Shown here one piece after another: positions 45,470 to 59,279 of a stretch of DNA of 64,000 nucleotides. The stretch comes from Thioalkalicoccus limnaeus. Its GTDB lineage: Bacteria > Pseudomonadota > Gammaproteobacteria > Chromatiales > Chromatiaceae. The translations under genes and the position numbers were made by a program. Under the pieces are notes generated by a model that saw only the letters and a program-made list of their open reading frames with translations, was not told where the DNA came from and ran no database searches. How positions within the stretch are numbered: the first letter of the stretch is position 1; every line of letters begins with the position of its first letter. The stretch covers positions 124,001 through 188,000 of the forward strand of contig NZ_JBDKXB010000003.1 in the NCBI RefSeq assembly GCF_041197575.1, given 5' to 3'.

Positions 45470-45653
45470 CCGGAGAGGTCCACCGCCTCATCGGTCGGCC
45501 CCGTTTCCGGTCGGTCACCGGGCGCGGAGCACGGGCGTTTTCGAGGCACGCGGGCGCCCGATATGGGATCATGGGCGCCTCGCTGCGCGTTGGGCTCGGT
45601 GCGGCGAGGTCGTTGCCGCGGCCCGGTCGCGGGGCCTTCATTGGGGGATGACC

Positions 45654-46433
45654 ATGTCGCCGCCAGCGGTTCAGCAAAGGTTCGATTTTTCCAATCCTCA
45701 GGGAGAGCGGTTGGCCGGTTTGCTCGAACGCCCGGCCCGGCCTCGGGCCTTTGCGCTGTTCGCGCATTGCTTCACCTGTTCTAAGACGATCGGGGCCGCG
45801 ACCCGGATCGCGCGGGTGCTCGCGGCGCGCGATATCGCGGTGCTGCGGTTCGATTTCACGGGTCTTGGCAACAGCGAAGGGGATTTCGAGAACACGAACT
45901 TCTCGTCGAATGTCGCCGATTTGGTCGCCGCGGCCGACCATCTGCGCCGTGCCGGCCATCCCCCGGAGCTTCTGATCGGTCACAGCCTCGGCGGGGCCGC
46001 CGTGATCGCCGCCGCCAAATCGATCCCCGAGTGTCGTGGCGTCGTGACGATCGCGGCACCGAGCGACCCCGGCCATATCCAGCATCTGTTCCAGGACAGT
46101 CTGGCGACCATCGCCGAGGAGGGCGAGGCGATCGTGCATCTGGCCGGCCGCCATTTCACGATCACGAGTCAGTTCGTCGCGGACATCGCCGAGAAGAACC
46201 TGCGCTCCGATCTGGTACGGCTGCGCCGTCCGCTGCTCGTTTTTCATTCACCGGCCGATGCGATCGTGTCGATCGAACACGCCCGGCTTATCTTCGAGGC
46301 CGCGAGGCACCCGAAGAGTTTCGTGTCCCTGGACGAAGCCGATCATTTGATCACCAAGCCGGCCGATGCCGAATATGTCGCCGAGGTCATCGCGGCCTGG
46401 GCCAGTCGCTATGTCGCTTCCCGTCGAGAGTAG
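45654..46433 (+). CDS. Alpha/beta hydrolase of the hydrolase-OsmC group, lacking the OsmC half
   Basis: A 259-aa serine hydrolase. The nucleophile elbow GHSLGG and the oxyanion region FAHCFTCSKTIGAA are clear, with Asp in SPADAIVS and His in DEADHLIT. Its closest known relatives are the N-terminal half of a two-domain alpha/beta hydrolase-OsmC protein, but this one stops at ASRYVASRRE with no OsmC domain. The start ATG 45654 has GGGGG 6 nt upstream; an ATG at 45648 overlaps that signal. The following secreted-protein gene starts 6 nt after its stop, so they are probably co-transcribed. The substrate is unknown. Confidence 0.85.
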   Translation: MSPPAVQQRFDFSNPQGERLAGLLERPARPRAFALFAHCFTCSKTIGAATRIARVLAARDIAVLRFDFTGLGNSEGDFENTNFSSNVADLVAAADHLRRAGHPPELLIGHSLGGAAVIAAAKSIPECRGVVTIAAPSDPGHIQHLFQDSLATIAEEGEAIVHLAGRHFTITSQFVADIAEKNLRSDLVRLRRPLLVFHSPADAIVSIEHARLIFEAARHPKSFVSLDEADHLITKPADAEYVAEVIAAWASRYVASRRE

Positions 46434-46439
46434 TCTTCG

Positions 46440-47978
46440 ATGAAAAAGATTGGATTGATGCTGTTGTTGTTCTTGTCGCTTGCGTCATCGGCCGTCTGGG
46501 CCAGGATCCCAGCGACGCCTGTGATGACGCTGTACGAATTCAACGGGCCGCGCGAGATCCCCTATTACCGGATCGAGTCCTTCGCGCGCGATGGGGCGGT
46601 CAACCCGGCCGGAGCCCTGGCGCAGGGCAGTTCGGTGATCCCTTGTCTCGTGATCCGCGATGGCCGCCCGCTGACCGACGCCAGTGGCACGCCGTTCGTC
46701 GGCTTCGAGGTCGTCATCGATGCGCGCCACGCGACCGCGGCCGCGACCGAGCGATTCCGCGAGGCGGTCGCGGCGCAGCGGGGTCGGCTGGTCGCCAATC
46801 ACCACTGTGGCCCCGATGCGCGCTATGTGATCGATGTCCGCAAGCTGTATGCGTTGAACAAGGCCCCGTTCTTCGCTCCGGTCGCCGGCCGCTCGGCCGG
46901 CACACCGCGGGCCACCGCGGGCACCGAGTTGGACCAGATCGTGCGCACCTTCCATCATTCACCGCACTGCGATCGCGCCAATCACGAGCTGATGGGGCGT
47001 CGTCAAGCCCTCGAGCGGGCCTGGGACGCGTTCATCGCCGAGCACCGCAGCCGTTGGGCGCAGGAGACCTTGGCTCGTGCCAAGCACCTCGACTACGCGA
47101 TGCGCACCGCGATCTTCGAGGGTCATCTCGACCGCGGCTGCAGTGCCTATGGTGCCTGCGAACGCAATGTCATCGTGCTGTCGATCCGCAACCGTGCGCG
47201 CGGCCAGTGCTTGTCGCGTCAAGGCTGCCGTTTTCCTGGCGATTTCCAGGGCGCCTCCTCGTCGGTCAGCCAGTACAACATCTGGGACGAGTTCCTGACC
47301 CAGGTCTCCGGTTTGACGGCCTGCTTCTTGCGCGAGGACTTGAGTGCCGGTAGTGACGCCCGCGCCGGCTACTACCGGAGGTTACAGGCCATCTATGGCC
47401 AGAGCGTGGGTGACGCGGAGCGCATCCTCTACGGGTCGGATCAGGATCTGCGCGAGGTCTTCCCGGGCGTTCCGCTGAACGATCTGGCGAGCCTGCGCCA
47501 CTACTACCATCCGCCGGCGATGGGCAAGTGTTTTCCGCACCATGACCGCGTCGAATACATGTCCGGCGCCGTCGCGCGCAAGGGGTCGGATTTCGCGCTG
47601 ATCGCGAACACCCGGATCCAGGTCGGCCACAAGACCGCCGGCGGCTACCCGTTTCAGGAGTTCCTGTTCGAGCAGGTCGGCGATCGCGACCGGGTGAGTC
47701 TTCAGGATAACTACCCGGGCTTTATCGTCGACGAGCGCAAGGTTCAATTGCGCGGTTCGAGCGGCTGCGCGCCTTACGGTACCCCGAGCGGTTGCGGTTT
47801 CCGCGAGGTGGGCCGGTATCGGCGCACGCCCCCCTGGCTGACCGCCGGTCGACCGCTGACCCTGACCTGCCAGATCCGGGATCGCGGCGAGGATTGCCAG
47901 GGCGCACCGCGGGCGGCCACCGCCCAGGTGGGTGGCGTGTGCGATATCGAGATGCAGCCGGTCGCCGGGGTCCATTGA
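46440..47978 (+). CDS. Secreted cysteine-containing protein of unknown function
   Basis: A 512-aa protein with a clear signal peptide (MKKIGLMLLLFLSLASSAVWA). The mature part has more than ten cysteines, likely in disulfides, and many aromatic residues. Phrases such as RCSAYGACERN-like and SSGCAPYGTPSGCGFREVG near the end look like short disulfide loops. I do not recognise a family or catalytic motif. It lies 6 nt after the hydrolase gene and ends far from the next gene. It is probably periplasmic or exported. The reading frame is sound (signal peptide, ordinary composition), but no function is proposed. Confidence 0.78.
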   Translation: MKKIGLMLLLFLSLASSAVWARIPATPVMTLYEFNGPREIPYYRIESFARDGAVNPAGALAQGSSVIPCLVIRDGRPLTDASGTPFVGFEVVIDARHATAAATERFREAVAAQRGRLVANHHCGPDARYVIDVRKLYALNKAPFFAPVAGRSAGTPRATAGTELDQIVRTFHHSPHCDRANHELMGRRQALERAWDAFIAEHRSRWAQETLARAKHLDYAMRTAIFEGHLDRGCSAYGACERNVIVLSIRNRARGQCLSRQGCRFPGDFQGASSSVSQYNIWDEFLTQVSGLTACFLREDLSAGSDARAGYYRRLQAIYGQSVGDAERILYGSDQDLREVFPGVPLNDLASLRHYYHPPAMGKCFPHHDRVEYMSGAVARKGSDFALIANTRIQVGHKTAGGYPFQEFLFEQVGDRDRVSLQDNYPGFIVDERKVQLRGSSGCAPYGTPSGCGFREVGRYRRTPPWLTAGRPLTLTCQIRDRGEDCQGAPRAATAQVGGVCDIEMQPVAGVH

Positions 47979-48201
47979 TCGGGGGCGCGGCCGGAGGCGC
48001 CGGCTGCCTCGCCGGGTCTGGCTGTCGCGGCCGTGCCCGATTCGGCACTCGGTCGGACTCCGAGGGTCGAAAGAGGGGCGCAGCGGGTTCGGTTTGGCCT
48101 TTCGCCCTTTGCTCGGTGCGCGCCCGGCGGGACGACCGGACCTTTTTAACCCGCGGTTCAGACCTATAAGGGCTTCAAGGATAATTCATCACGATCGAGT
48201 T

Positions 48202-48915
48202 ATGAATTCTGCGAAAAGAGACATCCAAACGGCAACGACCGATCAGGAGGTCGATGCCTTCCTGCGCCAGGTCGCGGCGACACCGACGCGTGGATCGAGT
48301 CGCGGCCGAGGTCGGCTGATGTTCGCGATGGATGCGACCGCCAGTCGCGAACCGACCTGGGATCAGGCCTGCCAGATCCAGGCAGCGATGTTCAACGAGA
48401 CGCACGATCTCGGCGGCTTGGACGTTCAGTTGGTCTTCTACCGGGGGTTTCGTGAGTTCGAGTCCTCGCCCTGGTGTGGCGATGCCGCTGAACTGCTCGA
48501 CCGTATGACCCGTGTCACCTGTGCTGGCGGGATCACGCAGATCGCCAGGGTCTTGCGTCATGCGATGGCCGAGACCGAACGCCGCCGCGTCAATGCATTG
48601 GTGTTCGTCGGCGACTGTATGGAGGAGTCGCGCGACGAGTTGGCGGGCCTGGCGGGCCAACTCGGCTTGCTCGGCATACCGGTCTTCCTGTTCCAGGAGG
48701 GGCGGGACCCGGCGGCCGAGCAGTGCTTTCGCGAGGTCGCGCGTTTGAGCGGCGGCGCATGGTGTCCGTTCGACGCCCACAGCCCCGATCTGCTGCGCGA
48801 CTTGCTCAGCGCCGTGGCGGTGTTCGCCGCCGGTGGACGCAAGGCGCTCGAGGATTTTGGGCGGCGTCGCGGTGGCGCCGTGCGCCAACTGACCCACGAC
48901 ATCGGCAAGGGCTGA
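48202..48915 (+). CDS. VWA-domain protein with MIDAS motif
   Basis: A 237-aa von Willebrand A domain protein. The metal-ion-dependent adhesion motif DATAS is at residues 44-48 (Asp44, Thr46, Ser48), and GDCMEES supplies a further acidic strand end. There is no signal peptide, so it is cytosolic. The next gene, coding for a membrane J-domain protein, starts 5 nt after its stop. VWA proteins with cytosolic MIDAS sites usually act with AAA+ or chaperone partners. The ribosome-binding site before ATG 48202 is weak. Function unknown. Confidence 0.8.
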   Translation: MNSAKRDIQTATTDQEVDAFLRQVAATPTRGSSRGRGRLMFAMDATASREPTWDQACQIQAAMFNETHDLGGLDVQLVFYRGFREFESSPWCGDAAELLDRMTRVTCAGGITQIARVLRHAMAETERRRVNALVFVGDCMEESRDELAGLAGQLGLLGIPVFLFQEGRDPAAEQCFREVARLSGGAWCPFDAHSPDLLRDLLSAVAVFAAGGRKALEDFGRRRGGAVRQLTHDIGKG

Positions 48916-48920
48916 CGGTC

Positions 48921-49685
48921 GTGATAGGGAAAGCGCTGATCCTGCTGGCGATCCTGATCGGTATCGGCTGGTTTCTGTACTGGTTCACGCGGACCCCGCC
49001 GGAGCGGGTCGCACGGGTGCTGCGCAAAACCCTGTTGTGGGGGGTGATCGGCGTCGTCATCCTCGCCGCCCTGACCGGTCGCCTGAATCCCCTGTTTGCG
49101 TTGCTGGCGGCGTCTATCCCGATCCTGCTACGCCTCGGCTATCTGTTGAGTCTGCTGCCGGCGATCCAGCAGCTGCTGCGTGCCCTCGGGGTGTCGGTGC
49201 CCACCGGTGGGTATTCGAGCGCGCCCGGTGGCACGAGTGGAGACGCTCGGACCTCGTCGATTCGCACGCGCTTCCTGGCGATGCAGCTCGAGCACGAGAC
49301 GGGCCAGATGGATGGGGAGGTGTTGAAGGGTCGCTACCGTGGGCAGCGCCTGGCGGATCTGGGCCTTGATCAGCTCCTCGAGCTGCTCGACGAGTGTCGG
49401 GCGGCCGATGCCCAGTCGGCGGCGCTGCTCGAGACCTATCTGGACCGTGAGTACGGCGACGACTGGGAGGAGCAGGCCCGGGGTCGTAGCGGCCGCACGG
49501 CCGATGGCGGGCGCCTCAGCAAACAGGAGGCCTTCGATATCCTCGGGCTCGAGCCGGGCGCCAGTCCCGACCAGATCCGCGCGGCCCATCGCCGGTTGAT
49601 GCAACGCTACCATCCGGACCGGGGCGGGACCGATTACCTGGCGGCCAAGATCAACGAGGCGAAACGCCTGCTGCTCGGTGATTGA
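48921..49685 (+). CDS. Membrane-anchored J-domain protein (DjlA-like)
   Basis: A 254-aa protein with two hydrophobic N-terminal segments (about residues 4-20 and 38-75) and a C-terminal J domain (about 192-252) bearing the HPD motif at 231-233 (YHPDRGG). It should recruit DnaK to the membrane. It begins with GTG 48921, 5 nt after the VWA gene, indicating an operon. The middle region is Gly/Ser-rich, then helical. DjlA proteins normally have a TerB-like domain, which I do not see, so it is DjlA-like only. Confidence 0.85.
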   Translation: MIGKALILLAILIGIGWFLYWFTRTPPERVARVLRKTLLWGVIGVVILAALTGRLNPLFALLAASIPILLRLGYLLSLLPAIQQLLRALGVSVPTGGYSSAPGGTSGDARTSSIRTRFLAMQLEHETGQMDGEVLKGRYRGQRLADLGLDQLLELLDECRAADAQSAALLETYLDREYGDDWEEQARGRSGRTADGGRLSKQEAFDILGLEPGASPDQIRAAHRRLMQRYHPDRGGTDYLAAKINEAKRLLLGD

Positions 49686-49712
49686 GACGGGTCAGGCGCG
49701 GCCGCCGTGAGA

Positions 49713-50207
49713 TCACGGCTGGCCCTCGAGGCGCTCGCGGACCTCGTGCGCGGCGCGATCGAGACCCTCCCGCGCCCGGTCGATGAATTCGCGGCCCTGT
49801 TTGCGCATCGCGGCCGCGATCGCCTGCGCGAGCTCGGGGTTCTGGATCTCGCGATCACCGAGCGTCATCCGATAGGGCGACGTCGAGTAGGCCGACATCG
49901 GGTCGGCGAGCGTCAAGGCTGTGTCATCGACGACGTTGTACCGATACTGACAGCGAGCCGAGGTCGCGCGCGTACCGGCGCCGCCCGTCTGGAAGGCCAG
50001 GTCGACGGTCAAGCCCTGGACCCCGCGCGGGTCGGCGCGGACCTGGGTCCAGGTCACCGGCTGCTCGGCAGCGGTGAGGGTCAGGACCAGATCTTTGCAC
50101 AGGGTGACTCGAACGTCCTCGCGCGGGCTGGAACAACCGCCGAGCGCCAGGATCCCGCCGAACAGCGCGGTAATTATTGTGGCTATCTGTCGTCGTCTTT
50201 CGCGCAT
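49713..50207 (-). CDS. Predicted lipoprotein of unknown function
   Basis: A 164-aa protein with a lipobox: FGGILALGGC ends the signal at about Cys24. The mature part is acidic and helical at the C-terminus (REFIDRAREGLDRAAHEV). It starts at ATG 50207 with GGAGG 5 nt upstream; the longer frame to 50249 has no such site. It is convergent with the J-domain gene, 27 bp apart. I recognise no family. Confidence 0.75.
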   Translation of the reverse strand: MRERRRQIATIITALFGGILALGGCSSPREDVRVTLCKDLVLTLTAAEQPVTWTQVRADPRGVQGLTVDLAFQTGGAGTRATSARCQYRYNVVDDTALTLADPMSAYSTSPYRMTLGDREIQNPELAQAIAAAMRKQGREFIDRAREGLDRAAHEVRERLEGQP

Positions 50208-50335
50208 CGGACCTCCGCGAGAAGGATCTGTCATCACCGATCGGATCACCGAGGTCGAACCGAACCTCGGTGGACGAAACGCTCATGCGGCTTTCGAGTC
50301 CGCGCCTGGTCAGGATCGCCGCGGGGAACCTGTCC

Positions 50336-51794
50336 TCAGCGCGGCAGGTCCGAGCGGCCCATCAGCCACTCGTCGACCGCACGGGCGCATTGCCGGCCTT
50401 CCCGGATCGCCCAGACGACCAGTGACTGGCCACGACGCATGTCGCCGGCAGCGAACACGCCTTCGGCCGACGTTTGATAACAGCCGGGCCCGTCGGTCGT
50501 CGCCTGGACATTGCCGCGCGCATCGAGCGTCAGGCCGGCGGCGTCCTGAAGATCCGCGATCAGGCCTTGATGGACTGGATGGACGAACCCCATCGCGAGC
50601 AACACCAGGTCGGTCTTGATCTCGCCCTCGCTGCCCGGCACCTCGGTCATCTGCCAGCGGCCGTCGGCATCGCGGTCCCAGCGCACCTCGACATAGCGGG
50701 CGGCCTTGACGCGGCCGTGCCCGTCGTCGAGGAAGGCCTTGGTCGCGATGTTCCAACGCCGTTCGCAACCCTCCTCCTGCGAGCTCGAGGTGCGCATCCG
50801 GTTCGGCCAGTTGGGCCAGGTCAGGGCCTTGTTCTCTTTCGCGGGCGGCTTGTCGAGGATCTCGATCTGGGTGACCGATCTCGCGCCATGGCGGTTCGAG
50901 GTGCCGATGCAGTCGGAGCCCGTGTCGCCGCCGCCGATGACCAGCACATCGCAACCCTCGGCGCTGATGAAGTCCTCGTCCGGGACATAGACGCCCTGAA
51001 CGCGCTTGCTGTTGCGGGTCAGGAAGTCCATCGCGAAGTGGATGCCGGCGAGATCGCGCCCCGGGACCGGCAGGTCGCGCGGCTGCTCGGCGCCGCCGGC
51101 AAGCACGACGGCGTCGTAATCGGCGCGCAGCTCGGCTACCGGCAGGTCGACGCCGATGTGGCAATGGGTGTGGAACTCGACCCCTTCGGTCCGCATCTGC
51201 GCCATGCGTCGGTCGATCAGATGCTTCGCGAGCTTGAAGTCCGGGATCCCGTAGCGCAGCAGACCACCGATGCGGTCGGCCTTCTCGAAGATCGCGACAT
51301 GGTGGCCAGCGCGCGCCAACTGCTGCGCGCAGGCGAGCCCGGCGGGCCCTGAGCCGACCACGGCGACCCGTTTGCCGGTACGCCGCTGCGGAACCTGCGG
51401 CTGGATCCAGCCCTCGGCCCAGGCGCGATCGACGATCGCGCACTCGATCGTCTTGATCGTGACCGGGACATCGTCGATGTTCAGCGTGCAGGCGGCCTCG
51501 CAAGGAGCCGGGCAGATGCGGCCGGTGAACTCGGGGAAGTTGTTCGTCGAATGCAGGACTTCGATTGCCTGCTGCCAGTCGCGCCGATACACGAGATCGT
51601 TCCAGTCCGGGATCAGATTGTTGACCGGACAGCCCGGATGGCAGAAGGGGATGCCGCAGTCCATGCAGCGCGCCGCCTGCTGGGCGACCTCGGCCTCGGC
51701 CATCGGCCGGACGAACTCGTCATAGTGCACGATGCGGTCGGCGACCGGTGCATAGGACCGGTCGCGGCGCTCGAATTCCAAGAACCCGGTTGGC

Positions 51795-51802
<8 letters not shown>
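50336..51802 (-). CDS. gltD: Glutamate synthase [NADPH] small subunit
   Basis: Flavin subunit of GOGAT that takes electrons from NADPH and passes them to the large subunit, 488 aa. The N-terminal cysteine clusters CMDCGIPFC and CPGSx-like CPVNN and CPAPCEAAC hold the [4Fe-4S] centres. The FAD site VVGSGPAGLACA and the NADPH site VIGGGDTGSDC follow. It starts at ATG 51802, overlapping the gltB stop by 8 nt, the usual gltBD arrangement. It works with GltB to make glutamate from glutamine and 2-oxoglutarate. Confidence 0.97.
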
Positions 51803-56450
<4,648 letters not shown>

Positions 56451-56926
56451 CGCTGACCTCGTTGGAGAAACTGTTGGATGCCGCATCCCTGCTCGGGGTG
56501 ATGGTCGTCACGCCGTCGGGCGATTGCCGCAGCCGGTCGAACCAGGCTGGCCACCCCCGATCTAGCTGGGATCAGCGTTGGCGATAACCTGGCCTGGTGG
56601 ACCCATCTTGTCTATTTTCGTGTCGAATCCAAACCAAGTCGGCATCGGCCACGCCGAACCCGCAAGTCTACAACTTTAGCATGGTGCGTGCCATGGGATC
56701 ACCGAGCGGCGGCCGGGTCGGTCGGGCTCCCACCATCGAGCTACACGGCGGCCTGCTGCGCAATCGTCACGGCAAGGATCATCGGGAAGAGGCCGATACT
56801 CGGCGACTGCTCCGGTAGCGCACGACGCTGACCAGTGAGCCCTAAAGCGGGGCGCTGCGCGGTTGGACGCCTTATCATGGTGCAATTCTTCGGTTCCTGC
56901 TCAGCAACCCAGGGTGACCACGCACG
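56451..56926. other. Divergent region between gltB and the patatin gene
   Basis: About 476 bp. It must carry the promoters of both genes. I looked for sigma-54 (-24/-12) signals and saw no convincing pair. A 73-codon open frame on the plus strand lacks a ribosome-binding site and is not called. Confidence 0.4.
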
Positions 56927-57865
56927 ATGATCTCTCGACGCCGTTTTCTCGGTTTGGCCGGGGCCGTCCCCGTGTTGTTCGTTTACGCGCCCGGTGCGAC
57001 GTCCCGGGCCGTCACGGAGCAGGGTTCGCCACGGATCGGGTTGGCCCTGGGGAGCGGCGGTGCCCGCGGATTGGCCCATATCCTGGTGCTCGAGATGCTC
57101 GACGAACTCGGTGTGCGGCCGGCTGGGCTGGCCGGGTCGAGTATCGGCTCGGTCATCGGTGCCCTCTACGCCGCCGGCCGCTCCGGTCGGGCGATTCGCG
57201 AATTGTTCGATCGGCTGCTGATCAACGAGGCGGATGATTGGCGCGACATCCTGGGGCGCAAGGATCTGCTGCGTTGGTTCGATTTTCTCGATCTGGATAT
57301 CGGCCAGGGTGGTTTGGTTGGACCGGAGTCTTTTCTCGACTATCTGGTCGAGACGATGGAAGCCGCGACCTTCGAGGATCTCGACATACCCCTGCAAATC
57401 GTCGCGGCCGATCTGTGGACCGGTCGGCCGGTCGTGTTCGATCGCGGTGATCTGCGCCGGGCGATCGCGGCCAGCATCGCGATGCCCGGACTGTTTCCGC
57501 CGATCCGCGATCAGGGTAATTACCTGGTCGATGGTGGGATCGCCAACCCAGTGCCTTACGATCTCTTGCTCGATCGGTATGACATCGTGATCGCGGTCGA
57601 TGTGCTTGGAGAGCGTGTCCCGAACGAGGCGGAGGCACCGTCGATGGCGCAGACGATCTTCGCGAGCTTCAACAACATGCAACGATCGATTCTGTCCGCC
57701 AAGCTCGCCGACCGGTCGCCGGATATCCTGATTCAACCCGACTTGCGCGATGTCCGGGTACTCGAGTTCTATCGCGCCGAGGATATCTATCGCCAGGCCG
57801 AGCCCAGTATCGGACCGGCCCGTGACCGTCTCCAGGCGCTACTGAGCGCCCGAGCGGTTCGTTGA
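56927..57865 (+). CDS. Patatin-like phospholipase with Tat signal
   Basis: A 312-aa lipid acyl hydrolase of the patatin/RssA group. The oxyanion loop GSGGARG is at residues 42-48, the nucleophile Ser72 in GSSIG (70-74), and the Asp of the catalytic pair is 202 in VDGG. The N-terminus SRRRFLGLAG (residues 3-12) is a twin-arginine signal, so the enzyme is predicted to be exported folded. This is unusual, since RssA-like patatins are normally cytosolic. The start ATG 56927 lacks a strong Shine-Dalgarno (AGGG 13 nt away). It stands alone. Confidence 0.9.
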   Translation: MISRRRFLGLAGAVPVLFVYAPGATSRAVTEQGSPRIGLALGSGGARGLAHILVLEMLDELGVRPAGLAGSSIGSVIGALYAAGRSGRAIRELFDRLLINEADDWRDILGRKDLLRWFDFLDLDIGQGGLVGPESFLDYLVETMEAATFEDLDIPLQIVAADLWTGRPVVFDRGDLRRAIAASIAMPGLFPPIRDQGNYLVDGGIANPVPYDLLLDRYDIVIAVDVLGERVPNEAEAPSMAQTIFASFNNMQRSILSAKLADRSPDILIQPDLRDVRVLEFYRAEDIYRQAEPSIGPARDRLQALLSARAVR

Positions 57866-57897
57866 CGACCGACCTTCGCCCGAAATCCTTTTTCGGC

Positions 57898-57916
57898 GCC
57901 GAAGGCCGGCCTTGGC
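57898..57916 (+). terminator. Terminator-like hairpin after the patatin gene
   Basis: An imperfect hairpin (GCCgAAGGC-CG-GCCTTGGC, one bulged base) followed by TCTTT, 32 nt after the stop. Position and a short U-rich tail support termination. Confidence 0.4.
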
Positions 57917-57935
57917 TCTTTGATCGAATGATCCG

Positions 57936-58292
57936 TCAGGTCGGGTGATCGAAGGTCAATCGACTCGATACCCGGCTCTCGTACGCCGCCGAGACGAACG
58001 ATCGATCAATGTCGAAGATGGCCAGAATCGTGATCTCGCGAGTGCCAAAGATCCCTTTTCTGTGGAGTACATAGTAGTCGGCGATGCCCCCGCAGACAGG
58101 TTCGCGTTCGGTGATGCGGTAACCGGCGCGGTGCAGCTTGCGCAATGCGGCGGGTAATTCGGCGATCGGGGCCGAGGTATCGAATGGCCGGTCGTAGTTG
58201 ACGGCTCGTGCGTCGATGAAGGCCGAAAAGAAGGGCGCTACGAGCCCCAGCCCCACGGCGGCCACGACCGGCCAGCGGATCTGTATCGTCAT
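57936..58292 (-). CDS. Small exported or membrane-anchored protein of unknown function
   Basis: A 118-aa protein with an N-terminal hydrophobic segment (about residues 8-26, VVAAVGLGLVAPFFSAF). The rest has REPVCGGIADYYVLHRKGIFG and shows no recognised family. The start ATG 58292 is preceded by GGGGGG 4 nt away. It is convergent with the patatin gene. I see no partner. Coding is supported by the ribosome site and signal, but the function is unknown. Confidence 0.65.
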   Translation of the reverse strand: MTIQIRWPVVAAVGLGLVAPFFSAFIDARAVNYDRPFDTSAPIAELPAALRKLHRAGYRITEREPVCGGIADYYVLHRKGIFGTREITILAIFDIDRSFVSAAYESRVSSRLTFDHPT

Positions 58293-58681
58293 GAATCCCC
58301 CCAGTTGAGTTTGCCGCTTCCAGCCTGGTCGTCGGGTGACTGTCCAGGACTCCATGGGCTTGCGGCTACTCTTCCCGCGCAGGATCGCTGGGGCCCAGAA
58401 AGGGGTGACGCGATACCCGTCCGGGCCGATGCGCCTTGCCTCGCTCTGGGTGGACCATCAGCCGTGAAGGGGGGAAGGTGTGGCGTTGCAAGTTGTAATG
58501 CGAATACTTATCATGCGCACCTGGTGCAGGTCAACAGCTGGGTCGCAGACCATTCATGCCCGTGGCTGGCCGCGGCGGTGCAATCGTGCGTCGCGGATCT
58601 CGAGACCCTGCATCGATCGGGAGGGCTGTTCGCACGGAGGCGCAGTCGATAAAACCAATAACCCAATCAATAGGCAATGGT
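58293..58681. other. Divergent region upstream of the small cytochrome c gene
   Basis: About 389 bp. It holds a Fur-like box at 58500-58518. No gene or strong hairpin is seen. The cytochrome start at 58682 has no strong Shine-Dalgarno in the AATAGGCAATGGT lead. Confidence 0.45.
58500..58518. promoter_or_regulatory. Fur-like box
   Basis: GCGAATACTTATCATGCGC, partial dyad, matches 11 of 19 positions of the GATAATGATAATCATTATC Fur consensus by my count. It lies 164 bp before the cytochrome c gene. Candidate only. Confidence 0.35.
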
Positions 58682-59002
58682 ATGAAATTCTTAGTGAAGG
58701 CAAGCTGTGCCGGGGTCATCGTCGTTGCGGTGGCAACGGCTCCTCTGGTGTTGGCCGACGAGGAACTGGCGACACAGAGCCAATGCATGGTCTGTCACAA
58801 GATGGACGAAGCGAGCATCGGGCCCTCTTATCGCGACGTCGCGGCACGCTACCGGGGAGAGGAAGGCGCGGTGGAGAAATTGATCGTGAAGGTGCGGGAT
58901 GGCGGCGTCGGCAACTGGGGGCAGATACCGATGCCAACTAATGCCTGGGTCGGTGACGAGAAGATCGAAACCCTCGTCAAATGGGTGCTGAGTCTCGAAT
59001 AA
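58682..59002 (+). CDS. Small class I c-type cytochrome
   Basis: A 106-aa periplasmic electron carrier. A signal peptide ends near Ala25. The haem motif CMVCH (Cys35, Cys38, His39) is near the mature N-terminus, and the sixth ligand is likely Met84 in QIPMPTN. This is the layout of cytochrome c-551/c5-like carriers. It stands alone, with a hairpin downstream. It may serve photosynthetic or respiratory electron flow; its partner is unknown. Confidence 0.92.
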   Translation: MKFLVKASCAGVIVVAVATAPLVLADEELATQSQCMVCHKMDEASIGPSYRDVAARYRGEEGAVEKLIVKVRDGGVGNWGQIPMPTNAWVGDEKIETLVKWVLSLE

Positions 59003-59205
59003 CGATTGGCGCAGCCGGGGTGGGTCGGTGACGCGACGTCGGTCGTGGCGGCGGCCCCGGCCGACCGGTGGGTTCAAGATCGGTCGGTGGTCCTCGATCG
59101 GAGGGGCGGGCGCCGCTCCGTTTCTTGCCGCGATGGTTACCTGGGTCGCCTCCGCTCCCTCGACGTCGGGCCGCCCCGGCGAGACCCAGCGCGGGAGGGG
59201 GCGAC

Positions 59206-59231
59206 GCGACGCGGCCAAGCGGCCGCGTCGC
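59206..59231. terminator. Strong hairpin between cytochrome c and mrp genes
   Basis: GCGACGCGGCC-AAGC-GGCCGCGTCGC: a perfect 11-bp stem with a 4-nt loop, between convergent genes. CGCTTTCTC follows. Likely a bidirectional terminator or mRNA 3' end. Confidence 0.55.
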
Positions 59232-59279
59232 CGCTTTCTCGATGCGGTTCGATCGAACCGTCGACGAAGGCTGTGGTGC

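Noticed and set aside
56597..56818. 73-codon plus-strand open frame between gltB and the patatin gene
   Set aside because: No ribosome-binding site, odd composition, and it lies in a promoter region.
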